Positions 1 through 7,979 are shown, numbered from the stretch's first letter. The stretch: 35,868 nt of DNA from CAYTSA01 sp964440345 (GCA_964440345.1 CAYTSA010000032.1:1-35868), one strand, 5' to 3'. Notes: generated by a model from the sequence alone, not told the origin. Made by a program: numbers and translations.

Positions 1-53
1 ACTCCTGACCCCTTGCGCGTCAAGCAAGTGCTCTCCCCCTGAGCTACGCGCCT
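1..53 (-). tRNA. tRNA-Val (GAC), 3' end cut off by the window edge
   Basis: Read on the minus strand, the sequence folds as a tRNA from base 53. It shows an acceptor 5' strand (53-47), U8/A9, a D-arm closed by GCUC/GAGC, a 5-bp anticodon stem CTTGC/GCAAG and a 7-base loop TTGACGC. The anticodon GAC lies at 21-19 and decodes valine GUC codons. The variable region and the start of the T-stem are present; the T-loop, the 3' acceptor strand and any CCA lie outside the window. The gene is divergent from the phosphatase at 244. Confidence 0.88.
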
Positions 54-74
54 ACGCCGAAGAAGTAGACGGGT

Positions 75-104
75 TGACTAGCACTCCATTTTGAGTCTTG
101 TCAA
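75..104 (-). promoter_or_regulatory. possible promoter for the tRNA-Val gene
   Basis: On the minus strand a perfect TTGACA (104-99) is followed, after 17-18 bases, by CTAGTC or TAGTCA (81-75), and the tRNA starts about 20 bases further on. An A-run lies just upstream of the -35, as in UP elements. The -35 is excellent but the -10 is poor, so this is only a candidate. Confidence 0.4.
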
Positions 105-243
105 CACTTAAGCTCTTTTTTTTTCATTTTTTCTGCGATGGTTAAGACCCGCGCGGCAAACAAAAAACAACTGGCGCTTTTACAGTCATGCACGTATAAC
201 CTAAGGAAAATTTACAACCACATTATGGCGAGAGAGGCAGTTC

Positions 244-1077
244 ATGCGCGTGGCGGCGGCCGGGCTCAGCGAGACCGGGCTGAAGAGAAAAAACAACGAA
301 GACGCATACCTGGTGAACGATGAGCTGCAGCTTTACGTTGTAGCCGACGGCATGGGCGGCCATCAGGCAGGCGAAGTGGCCAGCCAGATAGCCGTCAGCG
401 CTTTGCAGCGACGGCTCCAGGACCTGGCTGCAAACACCGCGTCCGCCAGCAATGCTGACCCTGAGCTTTCGCAGGCCGCCAACAAGCTGCTCGACGCAGT
501 GCGCCATGCCAACACCGAGGTTGTCTCCGCCGCCTGCGCAGACTCAGCGCAAAAAGGCATGGGCTGCACTGTCAGCGCAGTGTGGGCTGCGGGGAACACC
601 ATTATTGCTGCAAACGTTGGGGACAGCCCTATATATTTGATACGCCATGGCGCAGCACAGCCCCTGGCTCAGATACACACCCTGGGCCGGGAGCAGGAAG
701 AAGCCGGCATGGCGCCAGACTCCACGCCGGACCCCAGAGCGCACCACATTCTGACCCGCGCTCTGGGCCGCAGTGAAGACGTGCAACCGTATGTCTGTGA
801 AGAGCCGTGTTCCTTTGGCGACAAGCTGCTGCTGTGCTCTGACGGGCTGACCAACCACGTGGCCCCCGAAGAGGCTGCGCAGATAATCCAGGCCAGCCCG
901 CCAGCCCAGGCGGTGCAAAACCTTGTTGCGCTGGCGTTGGAACGCGGGGGAAGTGACAATGTAACCGCTATTGTGATAGCGTTTTCGAGTAAAAACATCT
1001 TTGTTCGCGGGTGGCGGGCCGTGCGGGATTTGGCTGGACAGCTGTTTGCCCGCAACACATATAACTATAAAGCATAA
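244..1077 (+). CDS. PP2C-family protein serine/threonine phosphatase (Stp1-like)
   Basis: Predicted soluble metal-dependent phosphatase of 277 aa that removes phosphate from Ser/Thr residues. The PP2C motifs appear in order: NNEDA at residues 17-21, VVADGMGGH at 32-40 with metal ligands D35/G36, GMGCT in the middle, LLLCSDGL, and GGSDNVT near the end. There is no signal peptide or membrane segment, and the length is typical of the Stp1/PrpC group. The ATG at 244 has a GAGAGAGG ribosome site about 8 bases upstream. It begins a plus-strand run with an FHA protein, a CHASE2 kinase and a second PP2C, so it probably reverses that kinase's action. It differs clearly from the PP2C at 4446, for example in its 30-residue C-terminal extension. 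Seen: motifs. Inferred: target proteins. Confidence 0.93.
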   Translation: MRVAAAGLSETGLKRKNNEDAYLVNDELQLYVVADGMGGHQAGEVASQIAVSALQRRLQDLAANTASASNADPELSQAANKLLDAVRHANTEVVSAACADSAQKGMGCTVSAVWAAGNTIIAANVGDSPIYLIRHGAAQPLAQIHTLGREQEEAGMAPDSTPDPRAHHILTRALGRSEDVQPYVCEEPCSFGDKLLLCSDGLTNHVAPEEAAQIIQASPPAQAVQNLVALALERGGSDNVTAIVIAFSSKNIFVRGWRAVRDLAGQLFARNTYNYKA

Positions 1078-1095
1078 CGAGCAATGTGTAAGGCT

Positions 1096-1114
1096 TGGCG
1101 GCGGCTATCCGCCA
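1096..1114. other. 6-bp stem-loop between the PP2C and FHA genes
   Basis: TGGCGG (1096-1101) and CCGCCA (1109-1114) pair around a 7-base loop in the 91-base gap between the two genes. No T-run follows, so it is not a convincing intrinsic terminator. It could be a processing or partial attenuation site inside an operon. Confidence 0.35.
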
Positions 1115-1168
1115 CGCTGATGTGTAAAAGCCCGGAACGGTCTTTTGCATCACTACGAAGGAGGGGCC

Positions 1169-1840
1169 ATGGCCACACTGACGTTGTTGCAGGGGGATAA
1201 GGTCAAAGGAGAGTACTCCATTGCTGAAGGCGAATCTTTGACCATCGGGCGACGTGAAAGCAATGATATATTTCTGGAAGACCTCGTCGTGTCCGGCAAC
1301 CACGCCAAAATCGAAGCGATGGACAAAGGATATTTGCTGACAGATATAAAAAGCAAAAACGGCACCTTTGTGAACGGCCAGATGGTAAGCTCCCATTGGT
1401 TGAAAAGCGGCGACGACATACGCGTGGGCGGCATGGTGTTGCGGTTCGCCATGCCAGAAGACGAGGGACTTGTCTTTGAAGAAGGCGAAGACCTTGACCA
1501 AACCATGATCATGGATACAGAAGAGCATCGAACCATCGTTGCCCAGAGCGCTCCAGCGGTGTTGTCTTTTCTCAAGGGAGGGCAGGGAGAGTTTCCGCTG
1601 AACCAAAAATTGACCAAGATAGGCAAAGACGTTTCCAACGACATCGTAGTCAGCGGCTTTTGGGTGGGCCAGACCGCCGCCACCATCAGCAAACGGCCGG
1701 ACGGCTACTACCTGAGCCATGTGGGCGGCGGCGCCAAGCCCAAGCTCAACGGCAAAGCCACAGGCATGTCTGAAAAACTGGAAGAATTCGACACCATTGA
1801 AATTGGCAACGTCAGCATGCAGTTCGTCACAAAAAGCTGA
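1169..1840 (+). CDS. FHA-domain protein with a second, degenerate FHA-like half
   Basis: FHA domains bind phosphothreonine peptides, so this 223-aa protein is the likely phospho-reader of the neighbouring kinase. The first FHA domain (about 5-95) has the usual binding residues: G27-R28, S42 with H45, and NGT at 64-66 followed by N69. Residues 96-135 form an acidic linker carrying DTEEHRT at 116-122. Residues 136-220 look like a second FHA fold in which the key Arg has become Lys (IGKDVSNDI) and the SxxH pair is lost, so it may no longer bind phosphate. The start chosen is the ATG at 1169 because GAAGGAGG sits just before it; the in-frame codon at 1145 lacks such a site. The EEHR[S/T] element recurs twice in the product of the gene at 5429. 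The gene ends 20 bases before the kinase. Confidence 0.92.
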   Translation: MATLTLLQGDKVKGEYSIAEGESLTIGRRESNDIFLEDLVVSGNHAKIEAMDKGYLLTDIKSKNGTFVNGQMVSSHWLKSGDDIRVGGMVLRFAMPEDEGLVFEEGEDLDQTMIMDTEEHRTIVAQSAPAVLSFLKGGQGEFPLNQKLTKIGKDVSNDIVVSGFWVGQTAATISKRPDGYYLSHVGGGAKPKLNGKATGMSEKLEEFDTIEIGNVSMQFVTKS

Positions 1841-1860
1841 CCAGCTGTGGAGCCCGCCTG

Positions 1861-4422
1861 ATGCAGTTGTTGAAGAAAAACGCCGCCCCGCTTATTGGCC
1901 TGGCCGTCACTCTGGCGTTTTTGGGAATGGCGTTTTTCCGCGTCCAGTTTCTGGATTCAGTGGAATTGAAGCTCTATGATTTGCGCATGAGCCTGGCTGC
2001 AGCCGCGGACGGACAGTCTCCTGTAGTATTGGTGGACATAGACGACGACTCCATCGACAAGTTGGGCCGCTGGCCCTGGCCCCGTTCAGTTTTGGCCCGG
2101 GGGCTGCAAGCTGTGGACGCAGGCAAACCTGCAGTCATCGGTTTGAACATACTGCTGAGCGAGAACGAGGAGAACAGCGGGCTCAAAGTTTTGGAAGAGC
2201 TGAAAGCGCTCTATGACGGCCAGCTGGGCGTTATTGATATGGAGGGCGGCGAGGGGGCCGGAGCCAGTCTCGCCTTGCAGGCTTTTCGCCAGCGCATGGA
2301 CGAACTGGCCGTTTCTCTGGATAACGACGCCATGCTGGCCAGCGAGCTATCTGCGTCTGGCGGCGCAGTGTTGCCCATGGCCTTTGCCGGAGCCGGGCCG
2401 TCTCCAGAGCCGCCGCTGACCCCGGACGATGCGTTGTTCGCGGCGTCTGTGGGCACAGTGCGGCTGCAGACAGGCGCCCGCATCCCACAAGCCCGGCAAG
2501 CGCTGCTGCCCATCCCTGTGTTCGGGCAGGCCGCCAAAGGGCTGGGGCACATCAATCTTTCCTTTGACCAGGACGGGACCGCCCGGCGGGACCAGCTGCT
2601 GTATCAATTTCGCGGAAGGTATTTTCCTTCTTTTGCCTTGCGTCTGGCTGGAGCCTATTTGGGAACTTCGCCGGAGCAGATGCAGGCTATACTCGGCCAG
2701 TCAGTACAAGCAGGGCCGGCCCGCATTCCGACCACGCTGCGCGGGGAGATGCTTGTCAATTTTCGCGGGCCCCACGGCGCTTTCAAGAGCTATCCTTTTT
2801 ATGACGTCATTACAGATAAAATCCCGAGTTCTGTTTTTGCAGACAAAGTGGTGCTGATAGGCGTTTCCGCAGCCGGCGTCGTTAATCCATTAAGCACGCC
2901 GACTGATCCGGCCATGCCGTTGGGCGAGTTCGCCGCCAGTACGGTGGACACCATTCTTTCCCAACGGTTCATCCGCCAGCCGCCGTGGAACTACATGGCG
3001 GAGCTGGCCGCGGTTCTGGCCCTGGGCTTGTTGTGTACGCTGGGCATTCCCCGCATGCGGGCCATGGTCGCGGCCGGGATGTTTGTCGGGTTATTTGGGG
3101 TAATACTGGGCGGTTCTGTCTGGGCTTTCATGTCCCAGGGGCTCTGGGTGCGCATCACCTATCCCTTACTCACCCTGGTGCTTGGCTATATTGGCGTCAT
3201 CAGCGCCCGGTACCTGAGCACGGAAGCAGACAAGGAAAAGGTGGAGGGCGAGTCTGCAGAAACCAACCGCATGCTCGGACTCTCCTTTCAAAGCCAAGGC
3301 ATGCTGGACATGGCGTTTGAAAAATTCCGCAAGGTCCCGGCCGACGAGGACATGAAGGGCGTGCTGTACACCCTGGCCCAGGATTTTGAGCGCAAACGGC
3401 AATTCAACAAAGCAGTGGCTGTATATGAGCATATAGAGCGCAGCGATCCCAAGTACAGGGACGTGGCCGAGCGCAAGAAGCGCATGATCCAGGTGGGCGA
3501 AACCCTGGTGCTTGGCGCAGGCTTTGCCTCCAGCAGCGGCGAGGGGCTTCTCTCTGGAGGCGGCGACCTGAATCCCACTCTGGGCCGTTATGAAGTGGTC
3601 AAACAACTGGGCAAGGGCGCCATGGGCGTGGTCTATCTGGGCAAGGACCCCCGCATCAACCGCACCACAGCCATCAAAACGTTTCGGCTGAACGAGGAAT
3701 TTGAGCCTGACGAGCTGGAGGAAATGAAGAAGAAGTTCTTTCAGGAGGCTGAAAGCGCCGGCACCTTGAACCACCCGAACATAGTGACCATTTACGACGC
3801 CGGCGAGGAACAAGAGCTGGCGTACATCGCCATGGAGTATCTGGAAGGCGAGGATCTGAAAAAATACGCTAAAAAAGGCAACCTCATGTCTTTGCGCCAT
3901 GTGGTGGGCCACATGGCCAATGTGGCTGAAGCTCTTGACTACGCCCACAAAAAGGGAATTGTGCATCGGGACATCAAGCCGGCCAACCTGATGCTGCTCA
4001 AGAATAATGTCATCAAGATCACTGACTTCGGCATTGCCCGGATAACGGCTTCGTCGCAGACGCAGACCGGCGTGGTTAAAGGCACGCCGCATTACATGTC
4101 CCCGGAACAGATATCCGGGCAAAAAGTGGACGGCCGGTCGGACATCTTTTCGTTAGGCGTGGTGATGTACCAGCTGCTCACAGGCGCCCTGCCGTTTAGT
4201 GGCGACAACGTGGCTACACTGATGCATCAGATCATGAACGAGCCGCATCCGGACCCGCGTAATTACAATCGCAAGCTGCCCACGGCCGTAGTCCGCATTC
4301 TGGACAAGGCCTTGGTCAAAAATCGGGACCAGCGCTACCAGCAAGCTTCGCAAATGGCGGGCCATTTGCACCAAGTGGCGGCAAAGCTGGACGCCATGGC
4401 TGCTGCAAAAAGCACCGAATAA
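1861..4422 (+). CDS. CHASE2-domain transmembrane serine/threonine protein kinase
   Basis: Receptor-type eukaryotic-like kinase of 853 aa. One N-terminal membrane segment (about 10-28) leads into an extracytoplasmic CHASE2 sensor region (about 30-370). Three membrane segments follow (about 375-447), then a cytoplasmic linker with helical-repeat-like sequence (about 455-560), then a Hanks-type kinase domain (about 577-840). The kinase looks active: glycine loop G584-x-G586-xx-G589, ATP lysine K606, HRD at 702-704 followed by KPAN, DFG at 722-724, and a GTPHYMSPEQ activation segment. CHASE2 ligands are unknown in general. Flanking FHA and PP2C genes supply a reader and two phosphatases, as in other bacterial Ser/Thr kinase modules. 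A TGGAG ribosome site precedes the ATG. Seen: domains and catalytic residues. Inferred: partners. Confidence 0.95.
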   Translation: MQLLKKNAAPLIGLAVTLAFLGMAFFRVQFLDSVELKLYDLRMSLAAAADGQSPVVLVDIDDDSIDKLGRWPWPRSVLARGLQAVDAGKPAVIGLNILLSENEENSGLKVLEELKALYDGQLGVIDMEGGEGAGASLALQAFRQRMDELAVSLDNDAMLASELSASGGAVLPMAFAGAGPSPEPPLTPDDALFAASVGTVRLQTGARIPQARQALLPIPVFGQAAKGLGHINLSFDQDGTARRDQLLYQFRGRYFPSFALRLAGAYLGTSPEQMQAILGQSVQAGPARIPTTLRGEMLVNFRGPHGAFKSYPFYDVITDKIPSSVFADKVVLIGVSAAGVVNPLSTPTDPAMPLGEFAASTVDTILSQRFIRQPPWNYMAELAAVLALGLLCTLGIPRMRAMVAAGMFVGLFGVILGGSVWAFMSQGLWVRITYPLLTLVLGYIGVISARYLSTEADKEKVEGESAETNRMLGLSFQSQGMLDMAFEKFRKVPADEDMKGVLYTLAQDFERKRQFNKAVAVYEHIERSDPKYRDVAERKKRMIQVGETLVLGAGFASSSGEGLLSGGGDLNPTLGRYEVVKQLGKGAMGVVYLGKDPRINRTTAIKTFRLNEEFEPDELEEMKKKFFQEAESAGTLNHPNIVTIYDAGEEQELAYIAMEYLEGEDLKKYAKKGNLMSLRHVVGHMANVAEALDYAHKKGIVHRDIKPANLMLLKNNVIKITDFGIARITASSQTQTGVVKGTPHYMSPEQISGQKVDGRSDIFSLGVVMYQLLTGALPFSGDNVATLMHQIMNEPHPDPRNYNRKLPTAVVRILDKALVKNRDQRYQQASQMAGHLHQVAAKLDAMAAAKSTE

Positions 4423-4445
4423 ACTTCAGCCCACTGCGTTTGACC

Positions 4446-5279
4446 ATGCCCACTTTTTTGTACGCCAACCAGACCGACGTTGGGAAAAAGCGTAAGATTA
4501 ACGAGGACACCACGCTGGTGGACGCGGACCTGGGGCTTTTTGTGGTGGCGGACGGCATGGGCGGGCACCAGGCTGGCGAAGTGGCCAGCCGCTTGGCGGT
4601 CTCCACCGTGTATGATTACATGAAGCGTTTCCCGGGTGAAGAGGACGTGGAAGAGCTGCCTGACACCAACACCATGCTGAGCAAAGAGGCCAACCGCGTT
4701 CTGGCGGCCATGCACCTTGCCAATCAGGCCGTCTATGCTCTTGCTTCCAGCCAAGCCAGGCTGCGCGGCATGGGCTCCACGCTTTCCCTGGTACAGTTTT
4801 TTGGCGGCCAAATGGTGGCGGCCAATGTGGGCGACAGTCCTATATATCTGGTGCGAGACGGCAAGGCGTCGTTGCTTTCGTCGCCTCACACCGTGTTGGC
4901 TGAGCAGGCTGCGCTGAACCCGGGCCAAAGCGAAGAACAGCTGGCCGGCAGTCCCTTCCGGCATATGTTGACGCAGGCCATTGGCGTGGAGAAAAAGGTA
5001 GCGCCTGACGTACGCGAGCTGGAGTGCCGCAAAGGCGATGCAGTGTTGTTGTGCTCAGACGGTCTGTCGGACAAACTATCCCCAGAGGAAATGGCGCAAG
5101 CAGTTGTCCGCGCAAAGCCCGCCAAAGCTGCGGCGGAGATGGTGCAGACTGCTTTGGACCGCGGCGGTGACGACAACATTAGCGTGGTGTTGCTCCAGGT
5201 CAAGGATTTGGGAGGCGGCGGCGGTTTGGGCTCGCGCATCCGCAAGGGGTTACGCAAAGCTGTCGGCAGGAAGCGGTGA
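4446..5279 (+). CDS. second PP2C-family protein serine/threonine phosphatase
   Basis: This 277-aa cytoplasmic phosphatase begins 23 bases after the kinase stop codon and is almost certainly co-transcribed with it. PP2C motifs are intact: KINED near residues 17-21, VVADGMGGHQAGEVAS, GMGSTL, VGDSPIY, LLCSDGLSDKL and GGDDNIS near the end. A Gly-rich stretch followed by a basic tail (about 257-277) ends the protein. The ATG at 4446 is preferred; an in-frame TTG at 4440 is an alternative, and neither has a strong ribosome site, so translation may be coupled to the kinase. Two phosphatases bracketing one kinase and one FHA reader is unusual and suggests a division of substrates, for example the kinase itself against downstream proteins. 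Confidence 0.92.
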   Translation: MPTFLYANQTDVGKKRKINEDTTLVDADLGLFVVADGMGGHQAGEVASRLAVSTVYDYMKRFPGEEDVEELPDTNTMLSKEANRVLAAMHLANQAVYALASSQARLRGMGSTLSLVQFFGGQMVAANVGDSPIYLVRDGKASLLSSPHTVLAEQAALNPGQSEEQLAGSPFRHMLTQAIGVEKKVAPDVRELECRKGDAVLLCSDGLSDKLSPEEMAQAVVRAKPAKAAAEMVQTALDRGGDDNISVVLLQVKDLGGGGGLGSRIRKGLRKAVGRKR

Positions 5280-5305
5280 CAGAAGAATTGTGCGCAGTTT
5301 GTTGG

Positions 5306-5334
5306 TTGAATTACGGTGAAGGAAATGGTATTCT
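5306..5334 (+). promoter_or_regulatory. probable sigma-70 promoter for the RHH-like/ParA pair
   Basis: TTGAAT (5306-5311), a 17-base spacer and TATTCT (5329-5334) lie in the 149-base gap after the second PP2C gene. Each hexamer matches the consensus at four of six positions and the spacing is optimal. The predicted start near 5341 would give a leader of about 88 bases, so these two genes may be expressed separately from the kinase block. Confidence 0.45.
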
Positions 5335-5428
5335 GGATATTGTTGGCTGTAGTGTGGAAAAATGGTGCAACAGTAATACAGTGCATGGCTGTTGCAGGCC
5401 CACGCCTCAGAAAGACCTGGAGGTCGGA

Positions 5429-5902
5429 ATGATGACGCATCAAGCAGAGCAGCAAGACGTTTTAAAGATGCTTCTGGACAGCAGAGACGAGGTTGTTGAT
5501 CCAGAGTCAGAAGACTTGAACCAGATAATATACCGGGACCCAAACTCTATTCACGCAGAAGAGCACCGGTCTTTTCGTCTATCTGACGCCGTCCCCATAG
5601 CGCCGTTAAGCGAGATAAAAAAAATGCTGCGCGGCGAAGAAGATATCGACGAAGAGCACCGTTCCTTTAAACTTACGTCCATTACCAAAAAGAAATCTAC
5701 AGTCTATTTTTCCCGAAAATTGCACCGCCGGCTCAAAAACGCCAAGTACCGCATTGACAAAATGTTGCCTCAAAACTTGCGCGCACAAGTGTCCATGTCC
5801 CGCATCATCAACATCGCACTACTGATCGTGTTGTACGAGTTTGACAAGAAAGGCGATAATAGCCTGCTGCTCAAGCAGATAATCAAGGACGCACAACGCT
5901 AG
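5429..5902 (+). CDS. ribbon-helix-helix-like protein with duplicated EEHRSF motif, partner of the adjacent ParA
   Basis: I do not recognise a named family for the whole 157-aa protein. The N-terminal half is acidic and probably flexible, and carries two copies of one motif: AEEHRSFRLS at 43-52 and DEEHRSFKLT at 74-83, 31 residues apart. The C-terminal part (about 88-138) has a short strand (STVYFS), a basic helix (RKLHRRLKNAKYR) and a second helix starting VSMSRIINIALLIVLYEF. That pattern fits a ribbon-helix-helix dimer such as those partnering ParA proteins, so DNA binding or ParA recruitment is inferred. The start is the ATG at 5429 because CTGGAGGT precedes it; upstream in-frame codons give an unrelated Cys-rich stretch. 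The next gene begins 46 bases later. The same EEHR[S/T] element occurs in the FHA protein at 1169. Confidence 0.75.
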   Translation: MMTHQAEQQDVLKMLLDSRDEVVDPESEDLNQIIYRDPNSIHAEEHRSFRLSDAVPIAPLSEIKKMLRGEEDIDEEHRSFKLTSITKKKSTVYFSRKLHRRLKNAKYRIDKMLPQNLRAQVSMSRIINIALLIVLYEFDKKGDNSLLLKQIIKDAQR

Positions 5903-5948
5903 CAATCAACGCATTCGCCCGGGTCAACGCAGCCAAAAGAGAGCCGTC

Positions 5949-6824
5949 ATGGATATTATTTGCCCCAATTGCCAACTCAAGCGGACCATAGACGTCAGCA
6001 AAATTCCCAACAAGAAGGTCATGGTCCATTGCAAATCCTGCCAGCACCGTTTCCCGTTGCAGCTAAGGGAGGCCCGGCGCCTGGGCGTGATGATAAGCAA
6101 GGGAGGCGCCGGCAAGACCACCACCTCTGTCAATCTGGCCCACGGGCTGGCTCTGGCCGGGAAAAAGGTTTTGCTGGTGGACACGGATACGCAAGGCCAG
6201 TGCGCTTACATGCTGGGCGCCAAGCCCAACGCCGGTCTGGCGGAGCTGGTTACCGGCGAACTGGGCGTGGAGGAGTGTCTGCACCAGACCCGTGAAAACC
6301 TCTGGCTGCTGGCAGGCGGCAAGTCTCTGGCTGGCGTCAAGCGGCTTATCGACCGCAAAGATTTTGGCGGCGAAATGACCCTGGCCGAGTCCCTGGCGCC
6401 CTTGCAGTACCAGTTCGACTTCATTGTTGTGGACACCTCGCCGGGCTGGGACCCCATGACCGTGACCGTGCTCTTCTACGTCAAAGAGCTGCTCATCCCG
6501 GTCTCGCTGGAGGTCATGTCCGTGCAAGGCCTCTCTGAGTTCCTCAAGTCCTTTGCATCCATTAGAAAATACCACAAAGACGTGGCCATTAAGTTCATCC
6601 TGCCCACTTTTCTGGACAAGCGGAACAAGAACTGCGAGGAAATCCTTGAAAAGCTGGAGACCCTGTACGGCAAGTACCTGTGCACGCCCATCCGCTATTC
6701 TGTGCGGCTCTCGGAAGCCCCAGCCTACGGCATGTCCATCTACGAATACGCCGGCGGCGACCAGGTGGTCCAGGACTACAAGGAGCTGGTCCAGGAAGTC
6801 ATCCGCGGCGGGGAAGATATGTAG
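5949..6824 (+). CDS. ParA/MinD-type ATPase with N-terminal zinc-ribbon
   Basis: The 291-aa protein has two parts. Residues 1-38 form a small zinc ribbon of the MJ0042 type, with C5-P-N-C8 and C28-K-S-C31. From about 44 onward is a ParA ATPase: deviant Walker A SKGGAGKTTT at 50-59 with signature lysine K51 and P-loop K56, LVDTDTQGQ after strand two, and a Walker-B-like IVVDTSPGWD. ParA proteins form ATP-dependent dimers on DNA or membrane and place cargo such as plasmids, chemoreceptor arrays or chromosomes. There is no parB or parS in the window; the ribbon-helix-helix-like gene just upstream is the likely partner. Location next to a Ser/Thr kinase block suggests phosphorylation-controlled positioning, which is inference. 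A strong hairpin follows the stop codon. Confidence 0.92.
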   Translation: MDIICPNCQLKRTIDVSKIPNKKVMVHCKSCQHRFPLQLREARRLGVMISKGGAGKTTTSVNLAHGLALAGKKVLLVDTDTQGQCAYMLGAKPNAGLAELVTGELGVEECLHQTRENLWLLAGGKSLAGVKRLIDRKDFGGEMTLAESLAPLQYQFDFIVVDTSPGWDPMTVTVLFYVKELLIPVSLEVMSVQGLSEFLKSFASIRKYHKDVAIKFILPTFLDKRNKNCEEILEKLETLYGKYLCTPIRYSVRLSEAPAYGMSIYEYAGGDQVVQDYKELVQEVIRGGEDM

Positions 6825-6860
6825 CAAGCAGCGCTATCGCAGCGAAAAAGCATTTACAAC

Positions 6861-6895
6861 AACGCCCCCGGCGGAGCATGTCCGCCGGGGGCGTT
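6861..6895. terminator. perfect 15-bp hairpin between convergent parA-like and cydB genes
   Basis: AACGCCCCCGGCGGA (6861-6875) pairs perfectly with 6881-6895 around the 5-base loop GCATG. It lies 37 bases after the ParA-like stop and 30 bases after the cydB stop read from the other side, so it can serve as a terminator for both strands, although neither side has a long T-run. Confidence 0.8.
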
Positions 6896-6924
6896 GAATA
6901 TGTATGCCTTTGTGTTGGGCTTGG

Positions 6925-7959
6925 CTAGTACGCTTCCTCGTACTTCAGGCTCTCCTCGGTCACCGGGTCGGCTGCGAAGACCTTGTGCACCCATATCTGG
7001 TAAATGATGACGATGGGCACAAAAACCAGGACCACCCCCAGCATGATTTTCAGCGTCAGCGGGCTGGAGGCTGAGTTGGCGATGGTCATGGACCATTCCG
7101 GGTTCAAGCTGGAGGGCAGCAAGGCCGGGTACATGCCCAGCACGCCGAAGAGCGCGCAGCCGGCAATGGTTACGGCGGAGAAAGCCCAGGCTGGCCAGTA
7201 TTTGCCCGAGCCCAGAAAAACACGGCTGAGCACCAGGCCGATGATAGGCAGCAGTAGCACTGGGATCAGAAACGGGTATTTCAGATAATTGGCGTACAGG
7301 TTGGTGGCTGCAGAGGAGTAGACCAGGAACACCACGGCCCAAATGGTCAGGAACGGCCAGACCTTTGTGGCGGCGTTCACAGCCTTGCGCTGCATCTCGC
7401 CTTCCATGCGGACGGCCAGCCACAGCGCCCCGTGCACCGTGAACAGCAGCACAAAAAGAATGCCGCCGGCCAAACCGTAGGGATTCAGCAGCTGGAACAG
7501 GCCGGCTTCATTCACGCCCTCTGCGTTGATGGGAATGCCGCGGAAGATGTTGGCGAAGGCCACGCCCAGCAGCAGGGCGGGCAGTACGGAGCCCAGAAAT
7601 TTGGCGGCGTCCCAGCCCTTGCGCCAGCGGGGGTCCTCCACCTTGGACCGGAACTCGAAGGTGACGCCCCGGAAGATAAGGCAGAAGAGCAGCAGCAGCA
7701 GCGCCGAATACATGGCGCTGAACATGATGGCGTAGGTGCCTGGAAAGGCGGCAAAAGTTACACCGCCGGCGGTGATCAGCCAGACTTGGTTGCCGTCCCA
7801 GAAGGGGCCGGTGGCGTTGTAAAAGGTGCGTTTTTCATTGTCTGTCTTGGCCAGAAAGGGGAGCAGCGTCCCCACGCCCAGGGTGTAGCCGTCGAGTACG
7901 AAATACACAGCCCACAGCACGCCCCAGAGTACAAACCAGGTTGTTTCCAACATATTCAT
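6925..7959 (-). CDS. cydB: cytochrome bd ubiquinol oxidase subunit II
   Basis: Membrane subunit of the bd-type quinol oxidase, which reduces oxygen to water with electrons from quinol and is used by sulfate reducers for oxygen protection or microaerobic respiration. The 344-aa protein opens with LETTWFVLWGVLWAVYFVLDGY, the usual CydB start, and has the conserved FWDGNQVWLIT block and about eight hydrophobic helices. The start ATG at 7959 follows TAAGGAGACATG, a very good ribosome site. The gene starts 20 bases after cydA and forms a two-gene operon with it. No CydX-like small ORF is evident after it before the terminator. Confidence 0.97.
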   Translation of the reverse strand: MNMLETTWFVLWGVLWAVYFVLDGYTLGVGTLLPFLAKTDNEKRTFYNATGPFWDGNQVWLITAGGVTFAAFPGTYAIMFSAMYSALLLLLFCLIFRGVTFEFRSKVEDPRWRKGWDAAKFLGSVLPALLLGVAFANIFRGIPINAEGVNEAGLFQLLNPYGLAGGILFVLLFTVHGALWLAVRMEGEMQRKAVNAATKVWPFLTIWAVVFLVYSSAATNLYANYLKYPFLIPVLLLPIIGLVLSRVFLGSGKYWPAWAFSAVTIAGCALFGVLGMYPALLPSSLNPEWSMTIANSASSPLTLKIMLGVVLVFVPIVIIYQIWVHKVFAADPVTEESLKYEEAY

Positions 7960-7979
7960 GTCTCCTTAAACAGCTGTGG

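Noticed and set aside
138..323. Small frame before the first PP2C gene
   Set aside because: It overlaps the phosphatase start in another frame, its product is low-complexity Arg/Lys/Ala, and it lacks a ribosome site.
3166..4122. Long open frame antisense to the kinase gene
   Set aside because: It is a mirror of high-GC codon use in the kinase; the product has no domain pattern and the sense frame is certain.
5276..5428. N-terminal extension of the RHH-like protein from 5276
   Set aside because: The in-frame upstream stretch codes for Cys-rich, unconserved-looking sequence, spans the likely promoter and lacks a ribosome site; 5429 has CTGGAGGT.
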